Notes under the pieces: generated by a model
The model's database searches: none
What the model was told of the DNA's origin: nothing
What the model saw: the letters and a program-made list of their open reading frames with translations, nothing else
Part shown: positions 9,706 through 19,325 of the stretch, piece by piece
How positions within the stretch are numbered: the stretch's first letter is position 1
Layout of the letters: each line of letters starts with the position of its first letter
Translations under genes and position numbers: made by a program
Assembly (NCBI GenBank): GCA_000333855.2
Contig: CM007334.1
Location: 302,012-329,685, forward strand
Direction of reading: 5' to 3'
From: Endotrypanum monterogeii
Lineage: Eukaryota; Euglenozoa; Kinetoplastea; Trypanosomatida; Trypanosomatidae
Length of the DNA stretch: 27,674 bases

Positions 9706-10632
9706 GAGATAGCTGTAAACCCCCACGCGACCGTGTGCGTGTGTATTTATGGTTAGGGGGGGAATAATTGATATCCGGTGATACGTGCGTCTTACGTGTT
9801 TACAAAAGGACTTCTCGGACTCTGGGGGACACACAGAACTGCAATGTGTCTCTCAAAACATATATATGTATATATATACACATATATACATATGTATTTA
9901 TTTTTTATTTATATGATTGGAAAAGAGATCGGCTTCCGTGTGTGTGTGAGGGGGGGGGAGGGGAGGGAAGGGTAACACAGAGTAGCAGCGTTGATATCTG
10001 GTTGGATTTACGTCGTCTCTCGCGTGTGTTGAACAGCGCCATTCACAAGAATCAAACAGGAAAAGCAGGGGTGAACCAAGCAGAAGAGGGGACGATAGGG
10101 GGGGGGAATTAAGCGCAAGGGAAAGTGAATAAATCAGCTCATCAAACAGCTACATCGTTGTCACTGTCGCTGTCGAGAAAGAACTGTCTTCCATTAGCCC
10201 CCTCCCCCCTCCCTTCCACTTTCCCAAACTCAGTGACGAGGAAAGTCCTTTGGAACACCACAAAGAGCTCGCCTCGGTAGGCGTGCAGATGTATGCACGT
10301 GTGTGTGCCTCTGTGCGTGTGTGTCTGTGGGGGGTGGGGTCTGCCTTTTCCCTTCTCTTCCACCCATCGTTCATTTTTTTTTCTTTTCACGGGTGGGAGC
10401 AGGAGCGGGTCCGGTTGAGGCGGTGTCTTGAACGAGGGAGACAACCGCAGCCACAGAGACACACACACGCACACTCTGAGACACACTCTAGTAAAAAAAA
10501 AAAAATAGGAGAATTGGTTACCACACGAAAAAGTGTGTTAGTGACCGGAATCGTGCACACACGCGAAAGAAAAAGGAAGAAATATTTGTGTGGAGTACAA
10601 GAAAAAAAAAAATTCAGCACATAAAAAATACA

Positions 10633-10633
<1 letters not shown>

Positions 10634-10663
<30 letters not shown>
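10634..10663. repeat. (TA)15 microsatellite
   Basis: Uninterrupted TA run in the spacer upstream of the CSB-like gene. Confidence 0.95.
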
Positions 10664-10666
<3 letters not shown>

Positions 10667-10920
10667 ATATATATAGGGGTCAGTTTGTCACGCGAAGCCG
10701 TGAGCCCTCGAGTGGAGGAGGAAAAAAGGAAAAGCTCAAGCACCACAAAAACAGGGCGGAACACGAGAAATGATTCCCTCAATGGTGATGACCATACTGC
10801 ACACAACAAAGTCTCCTCCTCTCGTCTTCCTCCCTCCACGTATTGGATCGTCATATACACACACACACATACACACACACTAAGCACACACCTACGCATA
10901 GACAGTCAGTCACACGCACC

Positions 10921-10923
<3 letters not shown>

Positions 10924-10954
<31 letters not shown>
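10924..10954. repeat. (AT)n microsatellite
   Basis: Uninterrupted AT run of about 31 bp in the same spacer. Confidence 0.95.
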
Positions 10955-10956
<2 letters not shown>

Positions 10957-11595
10957 GACACAAAACAAGCGAGCGGGAGAGGGAAAGAGGAGACGACGAA
11001 AGGTGTGACACTCTTGCTTGCTGTGTATCATGGGAAGGATATGAAAAATACAAAACGACGGGAGTAGGGGCACGGCGCAAGGCGGGGATAAAGTGTCGAT
11101 TTTCTTCGAGGGAGGAAGAAAAAAAAAACGGAAAAATATATATGTTTGAAATAATAATAATAAAGTGTGGAGACGAGAGGAGAGGGAGGTGGGGTACTTA
11201 TGTGTGGGGATCCTCACCTAGGAGGATCAAATGGCACCACGAAGAACACACCGACGATCCCAACATGCGCTAAAAAGTACACGAAAGGTGAGTAGACACA
11301 TCCACACAGGCGCGGGAATCACGTTGTGCCACATAGATGAGAAGCGGAGGATAGGGGCGAGCTCGGCTTACACGATACGCTGAAGGTGTTTGCCTTCTCA
11401 CCAACCTACACATCGCTCTTCTCCCCTCCATTTTTTTTTTCCTGGAGGTCTTCATTTACGGAAAACAGACAAGCTCCTAGAAAAAAAAAAAAGGTGAGAT
11501 AGAAAGAGGGAAGGAGTTGCAGAAGAGGATCGAGCAGGTGGCATAGAAAGAATTTTGTCAACTCGACACTCTCACGCTTCTCAGATGGAGGTGCG

Positions 11596-11989
11596 TTCGC
11601 AGAAAACCCCCCTTGACTACGCCTTCGGAATAGGGTTCGCCTCGAAGCTGATCTTGAAGCCGTTGGGCTCACCCTCGATGAACATCTCCGTTTTTGTCGG
11701 CTCGATGTGCAGCTCGCATTTGAACTCGCCAGTCTCCTCGTCCTTCTGCATGGTGGTGTTGCCGAGCGCCTCGACTTTGCTGTCCTTGCCGAAGGCAACC
11801 TTCACTGTCATTTTGTAGTTTGTGGTGTCGTTGTAGAAGGCCCACTTGTGCTCCTCTTCGTTCACGATGCGGAACAACAAGCCGTTGCCGTTGTCCTTGA
11901 AGCACTTCACCACAGTGTTGCCGGTGTAGGTAGGCTCGCCGTTCTCGTACTTGATATCAGACATGATTGCGGGTGGTCGGGTGGATGTG
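11596..11989 (-). repeat. Tandem array unit 1: duplicated block around SMP-like copy 1
   Basis: Bases 11596-11964 match 13714-14082 with a single visible mismatch (11604 versus 13722, in the 3' flank). The 25 bases just upstream of the start (11965-11989) match 14427-14451 exactly. Sequence outside the block is unrelated between copies, so the duplicated unit is essentially the coding sequence plus about 20 bp of 3' flank and 25 bp of 5' UTR. Confidence 0.9.
11617..11964 (-). CDS. SMP-like/small kinetoplastid calpain-related protein, copy 1 (115 aa)
   Basis: Small acidic protein made of a single kinetoplastid calpain-related domain (domain I_K, DUF1935), as in the SMP/SKCRP family. Recognisable stretches are VVKCFKDNGNGLLFRIVN (about 19-36), HKWAFYNDTTNYKM (41-54), a VAFGKDSKVEALGNT segment, and the closing GFKISFEAN. 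There is no catalytic calpain domain, so it cannot be a protease. Well-known SMPs begin Met-Gly-Cys and are acylated; this one begins MSD, so N-myristoylation is not expected and membrane attachment is doubtful. Met1 was chosen over an upstream in-frame Met because all three copies share sequence only from 25 nt upstream of this ATG. The protein is identical to copy 2. Its exact role is unknown; small calpain-like proteins in Leishmania have been linked to membrane or flagellar organisation and drug response. Confidence 0.85.
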   Translation of the reverse strand: MSDIKYENGEPTYTGNTVVKCFKDNGNGLLFRIVNEEEHKWAFYNDTTNYKMTVKVAFGKDSKVEALGNTTMQKDEETGEFKCELHIEPTKTEMFIEGEPNGFKISFEANPIPKA

Positions 11990-13734
11990 TGGGTATAATA
12001 TATGTATACGAATATATATGTTTGCCTGGAAGAATGTGTTGGACTGCGTTTGAGTGTCAAAAGAACGAAGGGGAAATCGTGTCTCGGCCTAGTGGTGAGC
12101 TTGCGTATATATATATATATATATTTATATGTATTTATTTATACAACGAGAGGGGAAGAGAAGGCCATCAACGCCCATGTGTTTAGATGTGTGCGTGTAT
12201 GAAAGGGTGGGGGGAGGGAAAGCACGGAGCACACAACGGAGGTGAAGAAATGAGAGCCAAAAGAAGTGGCGAAGAAGGTGTACGCAAAAAAAAAAAAGCA
12301 ATGTGTACGTTTATATGAAAGAGAGAAAGAGAGGGGTGAAGGACGGAGCATGCGAGAGAAAGTCACATACACCCACTACAAACAAAGCGAAACATGTGCT
12401 GACACCGCGCTTTCCAGTTTTGTCCATTGCGGCAGTATGACACTCAATTACGTTATCCTTTGCCTTTTCTTTCTTTTTGTAAACTTTTTTTTCACCATTT
12501 CGTAACTCTACAGGTCACCCGAAAGAGGAGAAATCAGATACGATAACGCGAAGACAACGAAAGGCGCGCATAGGGAGAGGTGGGAAAAAAAAAACATGAA
12601 GGGGGAGGGGCAGGAAAATCTGGTGTATTGAAGACTGGCCCGATACGAACACACAAGCACACCCCCACATAAAAAAAAAAAGAAAGAAAAAAGAACAATG
12701 ATATGAAAATGCGCAGCGAAAAAAAAAAAAAACGATCATGTGGATGATGAGAACGGGAGTGACGTAAGGGAAGAAAGGAGAAAGCGAGGAAGTAGAAAGG
12801 TCAATAGGAAGAGCGATAGATATAGAAAGACACAATCGCATAACGCTCAAAACCAGACTTTCTGCTCTACTTACCCATATACAGGCACCTCCACCTGCCC
12901 TTTTACGTACACAGGCACTAACCTGCTCACTCATGTTTACACATACATACACACATACACCGACCTGCCATCAGGGAGAAAGACAGTTTGAAGGAAAAAA
13001 AATGAAAATTGATAACGAAAACAAATGAAATAAAGATGTTCACCACATGGCGATGAAGGGGTGGCCAAGTGAGGAGGAAAAGAGGGAGGGAGGGCAGGAC
13101 ACACAAACGGAGGATATATGGGCATAAACACTCAGACTCGCGGAAAAGGGGGAAGAGAAGACGGGGTGTAGGAAAGAAAGGTGAAAAGAAACCAGTGGAT
13201 GAAGGGAGATATATATAAAAAAAAAAAGGTTTCTAGTGAACGCTGCGATATACAACCCACCACCATCATTCTCTAGATCTTCTGAATACATCAGAGATTC
13301 GTGTGCAATTGTGTGTGTATGCGTGTGTGTGCGAAAAAGAGCGGGGGATAGGGAGTAGCGATATAGAGACGGTTCCCTCTGCAATGTGAAAACGACATGT
13401 GTGACACTGTTATCAGACCCCAAAAGAGAAACACCTCCGAGTAAAAAAAAAACTCGGACGCGCGCGCAACACAAAAGAGGAATCGAGTGACCAGTGTTTC
13501 GTGAACAGAGCCCTCCTTTTTCTCCCCCCTTCCTCGATCCATACCGTGATTTTGTCCTCCTCCCTCCCCCTCTCTCGGCCGCAAACGTGTGCGCTTCGCA
13601 CAACTCGAACCCAAGTGCACCTCCTTTCCTCTATCCACTTGTTTTGGTGTTTACGTGCATGATAAGCGGACTTCCCTTCTCCAAATAAGTGTAGCTGCCT
13701 CTGACGTTGACCTTTCGCAGATAACCCCCCTTGA
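11965..13734. other. 1.8-kb spacer between SMP-like copies 1 and 2
   Basis: No credible gene. It holds the 5' UTR of copy 1 and the 3' UTR of copy 2. It contains a TA run (12106-12123), several A runs of 9-13, and purine-rich stretches. A plus-strand frame ending in a hydrophobic Phe/Leu-rich tail (12266-12505) is composition-driven. Confidence 0.7.
12044..12078 (-). promoter_or_regulatory. Predicted spliced-leader acceptor for SMP-like copy 1
   Basis: On the coding strand a pyrimidine-rich tract (TTTCCCCTTCGTTCTTTT) is followed by CGCAG. The AG (12045-12044) gives a 79-nt 5' UTR. A second AG after TTCTTCC (12027-12026) is an alternative. Confidence 0.4.
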
Positions 13735-14082
13735 CTACGCCTTCGGAATAGGGTTCGCCTCGAAGCTGATCTTGAAGCCGTTGGGCTCACCCTCGATGAA
13801 CATCTCCGTTTTTGTCGGCTCGATGTGCAGCTCGCATTTGAACTCGCCAGTCTCCTCGTCCTTCTGCATGGTGGTGTTGCCGAGCGCCTCGACTTTGCTG
13901 TCCTTGCCGAAGGCAACCTTCACTGTCATTTTGTAGTTTGTGGTGTCGTTGTAGAAGGCCCACTTGTGCTCCTCTTCGTTCACGATGCGGAACAACAAGC
14001 CGTTGCCGTTGTCCTTGAAGCACTTCACCACAGTGTTGCCGGTGTAGGTAGGCTCGCCGTTCTCGTACTTGATATCAGACAT
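13714..14082 (-). repeat. Tandem array unit 2
   Basis: 369-bp block matching 11596-11964 with one visible mismatch. Its 5' flank is cut immediately upstream of the ATG by the run of N. Confidence 0.9.
13735..14082 (-). CDS. SMP-like/small kinetoplastid calpain-related protein, copy 2 (115 aa)
   Basis: By inspection, identical to copy 1 at both nucleotide and protein level across the whole coding sequence, which points to recent duplication or continuing gene conversion. The domain content is therefore the same: one DUF1935/I_K domain, no protease domain and no N-terminal Gly for myristoylation. The ATG at 14082-14080 is followed upstream by one base and then the N run, so its 5' UTR and splice site are not visible. 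The 3' flank diverges from copy 1 about 20 bp beyond the stop, so the mRNAs of copies 1 and 2 carry different 3' UTRs and could be regulated differently, as is common in Leishmania tandem arrays. Confidence 0.85.
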   Translation of the reverse strand: MSDIKYENGEPTYTGNTVVKCFKDNGNGLLFRIVNEEEHKWAFYNDTTNYKMTVKVAFGKDSKVEALGNTTMQKDEETGEFKCELHIEPTKTEMFIEGEPNGFKISFEANPIPKA

Positions 14083-14083
14083 G

Positions 14084-14095
14084 NNNNNNNNNNNN
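14084..14095. other. Assembly gap (12 N) inside the tandem array
   Basis: Twelve N separate the start codon of copy 2 from the 3' part of copy 3. A real junction would need the stop codon and 3' UTR of copy 3 plus the 5' UTR of copy 2; the neighbouring interval between copies is about 1.75 kb. The stated size is therefore almost certainly not real. Any open frame crossing it is an artefact. Confidence 0.95.
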
Positions 14096-14426
14096 CGTCC
14101 GCCTCGAGGCTTATCTTGAAGCCGTCAAGCTCACCCTCGATGAACATCTCCGTTTTTGTCGGCTCGATGTGCAGCTCGCATTTGAACTCGCCAGTCTCCT
14201 CGTCCTTCTGCATGGTGGTGTTGCCGAGCGCCTCGACTTTGCTGTCCTTGCCGAAGGCAACCTTCACTGTCATTTTGTAGTTTGTGGTGTCGTTGTAGAA
14301 GGCCCACTTGTGCTCCTCTTCGTTCACGATGCGGAACAACAAGCCGTTGCCGTTGTCCTTGAAGCACTTCACCACAGTGTTGCCGGTGTAGGTAGGCTCG
14401 CCGTTCTCGTACTTGATATCAGACAT
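14096..14426 (-). CDS. SMP-like/small kinetoplastid calpain-related protein, copy 3 (partial, 3' end missing)
   Basis: Same DUF1935/I_K protein as copies 1 and 2 for about the first 97 residues, then different: EPNGFKISFEAN in copies 1 and 2 becomes ELDGFKISLEAD here. The reading frame enters the N run after this segment, so the stop codon and the final few residues are unknown. The clustered differences at the 3' end, against identity elsewhere, suggest a paralogue whose 5' part has been homogenised by gene conversion. The ATG (14426) has the same 25-nt 5' flank as copy 1. A frame that appears to continue past the N into copy 2 is meaningless. Confidence 0.8.
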
Positions 14427-14451
14427 GATTGCGGGTGGTCGGGTGGATGTG
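14096..14451 (-). repeat. Tandem array unit 3 (truncated by gap)
   Basis: Matches units 1 and 2 from about 14134 to the start codon, and unit 1 through 25 bp of 5' UTR (14427-14451). The last 35 or so bases before the gap carry several substitutions relative to copies 1 and 2. Confidence 0.85.
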
Positions 14452-14562
14452 GGAGTTAACGAAATACTTTTTTTCTTCTGTCAATTCGGGGGAATGTATT
14501 GTTGATATCGCCAATGATATGGTAATCCCTGCGCGATTCGGGAGATCTCGTTGACGCACGCA

Positions 14563-14589
<27 letters not shown>
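14563..14589. repeat. (TG)n microsatellite
   Basis: Uninterrupted TG run in the spacer upstream of copy 3. Confidence 0.9.
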
Positions 14590-14594
<5 letters not shown>

Positions 14595-15518
14595 CGTTCC
14601 CAAAAATACGTGCACAAGATCATAACGAGAAAAGCAGAAAAACGGAAATAAACAGAGAGTTGCACAAGTCGCGAAGAAGAAGGCAGACGTTTTTCTTTTT
14701 TTTGGGGGGGGGGACGGCCTCGGTGATGCACCGGGTGACAGATGTCGAGAAAAAAAGATGCTCCCAACGGATACCCTAACACAAGTGTCGGCGAACGGAA
14801 AAGGAGGAGAGAGTATGGCAATGGCGATACAGATGCGCGGTTCAGTGAAGACCCCACGCCACTTCTGGCCTCGTCCAACACCGCCCTACCCCTCCCCTCA
14901 CATCTTCACCCCTCTATAATGCCTACCTCCCTCCCAATAATATAAGCAAGGAGTATCGAGAACTGAATAAGCGGGGAAAAAAACACATGGACCTCATTAC
15001 AGCCAGCTCCGACGCGCATGGAAAAAAAAAATTCCGTTTGAGGCAGTCTATCAACTTCGTTCTCCATTCTCAGTGAAAACAGCCGCCGCCTCCCCATGTT
15101 ATTCTCTTTTTTTTTTTAAATCAAGAGAAGTGCTCTGCAGCCAATGTCAAGGACAAAACACTCATGATAGCCTCCACCCAATCGATCCGCTTCCTGCGAA
15201 GGAAGGAAAAAGAAAGCCAACACGTTCAAGTTGGTGAGACAAAGAAGTTCACCGCGGCATGGACAACGGCAGGCGCCCGTGAAGGATTTGTTTTGTAAAA
15301 AAAAAGGGGCGGTGAGCAGGAGAAACGCGCAGAGTGCCGATATTTTCTTTTCCCGCAGCTATCGAGCGGGAATGCATGCCCGGATGAGAGGCAGGGGAGT
15401 GAAAACCAAGGAGGCTAGCGGGAAAAAAAAAAAGATTTAAAAAAATACCGGGGGAATGACAACAAGGAGGGCACAAGCGACTGCCAACTTGTTCTGTTTC
15501 CCGCTCCCCCCACCACCA

Positions 15519-15519
<1 letters not shown>

Positions 15520-15556
<37 letters not shown>
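15520..15556. repeat. (CA)n microsatellite
   Basis: Uninterrupted CA run of about 37 bp, the longest CA tract in the window, preceded by CAC triplets. Confidence 0.9.
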
Positions 15557-15558
<2 letters not shown>

Positions 15559-16232
15559 GTCGTCCCTCCTGCGGCACATACATGAATCGAGAATGGAAAG
15601 AGGCGATGCACACGAGGGTATGCGGTCATCAAACAAAGACATATCATCCAGCTATCCTCGCTCGAAAATGCATTCACGGCCTGCGTCTGTTGTGGTGATC
15701 CATAAACGGCCTACAGACAGACGGATCGACACATGCAGACGTCTCGCGTATCCGAAAGACACAGAAGCCAACACAAAAGTAAAACATTTCTGTGAAGAGC
15801 ACTCACCTCCTGTACCAACCTACCCGGCACCCCCTCATCTACGCATACTTTAAGTGCAGAACAGAAAACAAACAGACAAACAAAGCGGGCAGTCATCACC
15901 AGCCAGAAAGGGTGAGACGAAAAGGGGTACAGGTACACACACACACAAACAGTGGCCATCGCCTCCCCAAGACGCTTCATCATTCCTTTCCTCATGTACA
16001 CAGGAATCCCCTCACGTCAACATGGTTTTCTTCTTTTTTTTTTCTCTCGCAAGTTTTGTTGAGAAAAACTGCGGGCAAAAAAAAAAAAAAAAAAACTTGG
16101 TGATGTTACCCGCTGTGAGGGAGGGGGAACAAAGAGCGAGTAAAGAAGCGAATCCTGCTGCAGCCATGTTCCTCCGCACGGGGACAAGCCCTGTTTATCC
16201 GCCGCGTGTCTTCGTCCCTCGTCGGAGGCGCA

Positions 16233-19200
16233 TCACGGCGTCGGTTTCGGGTTCAGCGTCTCTCGCAAGGGTGACGGAAGGTCTGCCATCAGAATGTCAT
16301 AATCCTGGCGCGCCGTTGCATGCAACTCCTCCTCCAACATGTTCGTCTTCCCTGCGTCCCATTCGTCGTCCAACAACGAAGTCATTGATGGCGGGTGCTG
16401 GACGAGCTGAATGCGCGCCAAGTGTTTTTTCACTGACCCGGCGTCAGGGTAGACGACAATGAAATATTGGGGGTACTGTTCCACCAAGTCCACCAAGTGA
16501 TGATGCTGGAGGCGGATCGTTTCGCGTGCCCCATACGGAAGACGGCTGAACAGATCAACGGACGTGCGAGACCGCTCGGGAGGTAAATCAGCGGCTAGCA
16601 TGTGTAGTAGCTCATCGACAGCGTAGTGGCTACGAAGCCGTCCCTCCGGCAGGGGCAGCCCGGGGCGCATCACGCGCAAATTATTGCGCACGCGAAACTC
16701 GAACAGCTGCACCTTTGTCGGTGCATTTCGGAACAAGCGGACGGGATCTACCGGAAGGAAGTCCGTGATCGCCGGCGGCAACGCCTGCAAGAGGCCGCGG
16801 AGCCCAATGTGTCGTGTGGGAGGAAGGTATCGTAAAATCGTGTCCAACAGCACCTCCGAATTGATATATGGGGAATTGGGGTTGGCTGCCACAGCCATAC
16901 GACGACGAATTCGCTGACCCGCCGAGCGGCCCCGCTTCGTTGAGGCGAGCTGCAACCGCTCCTCCTGTGATAGACTGTTGCGCTCGTGGCTAACAGCCTG
17001 CTCCTCGCACATGACAGCAAGGTCGGCTGAGTCTAACCACAGGGGAAATCCGTTCGCGTCTAGAGCGCCGCCACCCGTGCCGACAAGGCCCACCGGTGAT
17101 GTGGATACCGTGTCCGCCTCCGTCGTTTGTGGCAACAGCTCCATCGCAAATCCAGCGCCACGGTGCGTTTGCACCATCGGTGGAGACGGCGGTTTCGGCG
17201 TCGACGTCGGCGTGTCCGCGTGGCCGGACACAGAGGACTCCACCGATTCTGCGATAGCCCCGGGTGGCCTTCCGTGCCTCGGCGCCTGCCCCACAGCGGG
17301 TACGGGTAGTGGTGCGAATGAGCGTGCAGTCGCCCAAGGCGGTGACGCGGCTACGTCGACAGAGGAGGGGCAGCGGCGGCTAGCCGCCGCTGGCACGACC
17401 GAGAGCCGGAAAACCTGCTCGTGTTGGTACAAGAAACGTCGAAGTGTACCAAAGTACTTTATAATGCTCCGTCTCGCGCCGTCGCTGATGCGGTTCGCCA
17501 GCCCTGACTCCATCTCCGATACGAAGACCAGCCCACGGGTTTGTAGAAAACGTTTCACCTCTGCTAACTCGCGCGGCAGTGGCGTCGTCTCCGCGCGCAA
17601 TGAGCGAGACGCGGGAAAGCGGAGGCAGACAGCGCCGCCGTTTTGCGCCGAGAACTGCACTCGATGCTGCTGCTGTGCAAAGTACATCAAAGTGGATTCC
17701 TGGGAGAAAGGCAGCAGCGCCGCCTTCACTGCGGGCAAGGCGTTGCCGACAATGTCGTAGAGCGAGATCCACTCATAGGGACGAGAGAAGCGTGGCAGGA
17801 AAGCGTAAAGCAAATACGGGTCGGGCTCGTAGGCGGCCATGCACTGACGCACCTCGTCGTCTTGTCCAGTTGCCTCAAACACGGGGTCAGGGGCGGAAGG
17901 GTCTACATCGGTGCCGTACAGCTCGTATTCCTCCGCAGCGCTAGTGGTTGCTGCGCACCGGTCGCTGCCATGGGCTCCAGGCTCGGCGCACTTCTTCGCA
18001 GTGAAGCCCTCGCCTTCCTTACCCCCGTGAAACCGCACATACGTCACATTTGCCAGGTCCACCATTTCCAGCGTCATCGTCTCGCCAAATATGCGGCGGA
18101 TGTGCTCTCGGGTGTAACCGGAAGGCAGCTGCTTCAGCAACGCCTCCACCGGCACGAAGTGTGTTGGTATCATAGAGGCCAGCATCAACGGGCTAAAGGA
18201 CGTGGGGGCTTGGTGATGGCGGGTTATTGCAGGTGACAAGGCCGGTGGCGGTGGGGGCTCGAAGGTATCGCCGAAAAAAGTGAGATACACATCCGTGCCG
18301 CAGGGACACTCCCTCGCGGACGGCAAAGAAAAGGCGCTCTTGATCACAGACAACCGCCGCTCCATCTCCGCACGTTTCCCACCATCTTTTGATGTAACCC
18401 AGACGCGGTTGGCCACCCTGGAAGACTCGCGCGGCAGACAGCATAGATCCACGTAGCTAAAGCCCTTCGTGTAGCCTTCCACTTCCCCGGCAGTGGTGGT
18501 CTGCTCGGCGCCCCGCTTCATATTCATTAAACTGTTGTCGAGGCGTGCGCTCTCCTCAGGTGTCAGCGGTGTGTATAGAGTAGAAAAAGTGCGCCCCGCT
18601 TCCTCGGCCGACGATGCAACGGTAACGTAGAGATGATCGAAGGACAGATATATACCGTGTGCTCGTACGCTGCCGCGACCCTTGACAGACGACGACAGCT
18701 CATCGGCCAAACCTTCCTCCGCGACAGAAAGCAACAGCTCTCGCAACGTTCCGAAGTAGCCCTGTAGGTACTTGCGGCGTCGCTGCATACTCAAGGTATC
18801 TGCCCTCATCCTGGCCGAAACAGCCTTCATATTTTTCTGCGCGTATCGCTCATGCGCTGAAGAGCCAACCCTCTCCCCACCTCCAGGAATTGCAGGCGCT
18901 CCCACTGCCGCCAACCTTGCCTTGTTGGCAGAGTTGGAAACGTTCCACGGCGACTGGAGTGCGGGCGTCGTCGCGTCATCCACCGTGAAAAGTGTGTAGA
19001 GTGAGCTGACTGAAATGCACATGGGTGCCCGGGGAATGCATTCTACAAGTCGCTCCCACAGCTCGTCGCCGCCTGCTCCTACCCCCGCCTCGCTTAGTGA
19101 TGACGAACGCACGGGGGGCGACACGACAGGCTCACGATGAGTGAGGCCCTGCTGCCGCCATCCCCAGACAGGAGATGTGGTATAACGTAGAGCAGATGTA

Positions 19201-19325
19201 CTCAGCTCCATGTGCGATGTCACTAAAGGCGACAGAGGACATCCTCGGCGTGCTGCTGGAGTTCTTCGAGTGGTGGCCCCCCACCATCGGAATGACCACA
19301 GTGTGAACAGCGACGACTCACCCAT
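16233..19325 (-). CDS. Kinetoplastid protein of unknown function with repeated divergent modules (1030 aa)
   Basis: I do not recognise a named family. The longest frame opens with GTG at 19340; I use the first in-frame ATG at 19325, because trypanosomatid starts are ATG. Residues 1-45 are rich in Arg, Ser and Thr with almost no acidic residues (WSFRWWGATTRRTPAARRG), resembling a mitochondrial presequence. The body has divergent modules of 30-65 residues joined by low-complexity linkers, near residues 87-115, 185-240, 380-435, 518-571, 617-645, 824-888 and 901-970. Several open with a helix ending in Leu-Pro (LVECIPRA, LLKQLPSGY, IVGNALPAV, ILRYLPPT, LAADLPPE). Others carry YFGTLRxxL (YFGTLREL and YFGTLRRF) or HHHLVDLVEQYPQYF followed by a beta-like segment. 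This winged-helix-like pattern recalls kinetoplastid mitochondrial RNA-processing factors, but that is a low-confidence inference. There is no catalytic motif, zinc finger or membrane segment. Confidence 0.75.
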   Translation of the reverse strand: MGESSLFTLWSFRWWGATTRRTPAARRGCPLSPLVTSHMELSTSALRYTTSPVWGWRQQGLTHREPVVSPPVRSSSLSEAGVGAGGDELWERLVECIPRAPMCISVSSLYTLFTVDDATTPALQSPWNVSNSANKARLAAVGAPAIPGGGERVGSSAHERYAQKNMKAVSARMRADTLSMQRRRKYLQGYFGTLRELLLSVAEEGLADELSSSVKGRGSVRAHGIYLSFDHLYVTVASSAEEAGRTFSTLYTPLTPEESARLDNSLMNMKRGAEQTTTAGEVEGYTKGFSYVDLCCLPRESSRVANRVWVTSKDGGKRAEMERRLSVIKSAFSLPSARECPCGTDVYLTFFGDTFEPPPPPALSPAITRHHQAPTSFSPLMLASMIPTHFVPVEALLKQLPSGYTREHIRRIFGETMTLEMVDLANVTYVRFHGGKEGEGFTAKKCAEPGAHGSDRCAATTSAAEEYELYGTDVDPSAPDPVFEATGQDDEVRQCMAAYEPDPYLLYAFLPRFSRPYEWISLYDIVGNALPAVKAALLPFSQESTLMYFAQQQHRVQFSAQNGGAVCLRFPASRSLRAETTPLPRELAEVKRFLQTRGLVFVSEMESGLANRISDGARRSIIKYFGTLRRFLYQHEQVFRLSVVPAAASRRCPSSVDVAASPPWATARSFAPLPVPAVGQAPRHGRPPGAIAESVESSVSGHADTPTSTPKPPSPPMVQTHRGAGFAMELLPQTTEADTVSTSPVGLVGTGGGALDANGFPLWLDSADLAVMCEEQAVSHERNSLSQEERLQLASTKRGRSAGQRIRRRMAVAANPNSPYINSEVLLDTILRYLPPTRHIGLRGLLQALPPAITDFLPVDPVRLFRNAPTKVQLFEFRVRNNLRVMRPGLPLPEGRLRSHYAVDELLHMLAADLPPERSRTSVDLFSRLPYGARETIRLQHHHLVDLVEQYPQYFIVVYPDAGSVKKHLARIQLVQHPPSMTSLLDDEWDAGKTNMLEEELHATARQDYDILMADLPSPLRETLNPKPTP

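Larger units (their letters stand above)
9683..11616. other. 1.9-kb spacer between the SMP-like array and the CSB-like gene
   Basis: No convincing gene. Expected to hold the 3' UTR of SMP-like copy 1 and the upstream region of the CSB-like gene. It contains imperfect TA stretches (9859-9895), TA runs at 10634-10663 and 10924-10954, CA runs near 10857-10880, G runs near 9951-9970 and 10100, and A runs. A short palindrome (GATCCTC/GAGGATC) sits at 11209-11228. Confidence 0.7.
14427..16232. other. 1.8-kb spacer between the 1030-aa protein gene and the SMP-like array
   Basis: No credible gene. Expected to hold the 3' UTR of the 1030-aa protein gene and the upstream region of copy 3. It contains GT (14563-14589) and CA (15520-15556) runs, a G run near 14705-14713, many A runs, and a 19-base A run (16077-16095) that reads as poly-T on the coding strand. 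Open frames on both strands are short and microsatellite-driven. Confidence 0.7.

Noticed and set aside
11209..11228. GATCCTC/GAGGATC palindrome as a terminator-like hairpin
   Set aside because: It is only a 7-bp stem, expected by chance in a window this size, and intrinsic terminators are not used by RNA polymerase II in this lineage.
11965..12060. 32-residue N-terminal extension of SMP-like copy 1
   Set aside because: The extension is encoded by AT-rich 5' UTR that is not shared by the other copies beyond 25 nt. Homology begins at MSDIKYENG.
13413..13916. Arginine/serine-rich frames antiparallel or shifted within the SMP-like copies (also 11406-11798, 13787-14023, 14131-14367)
   Set aside because: They repeat in each copy only because the DNA is duplicated. 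They are shifted-frame shadows of the SMP-like coding sequence.
14025..14426. 133-codon frame reading from copy 3 through the N run into copy 2
   Set aside because: The frame crosses twelve undefined bases in an assembly gap, so it is an artefact. The plus-strand frame crossing the same gap is rejected for the same reason.
15520..15556. Regularly repeated short units, considered as a CRISPR-like array
   Set aside because: All repeats seen are simple di- or mononucleotide tracts without unique spacers, and the genome is eukaryotic.
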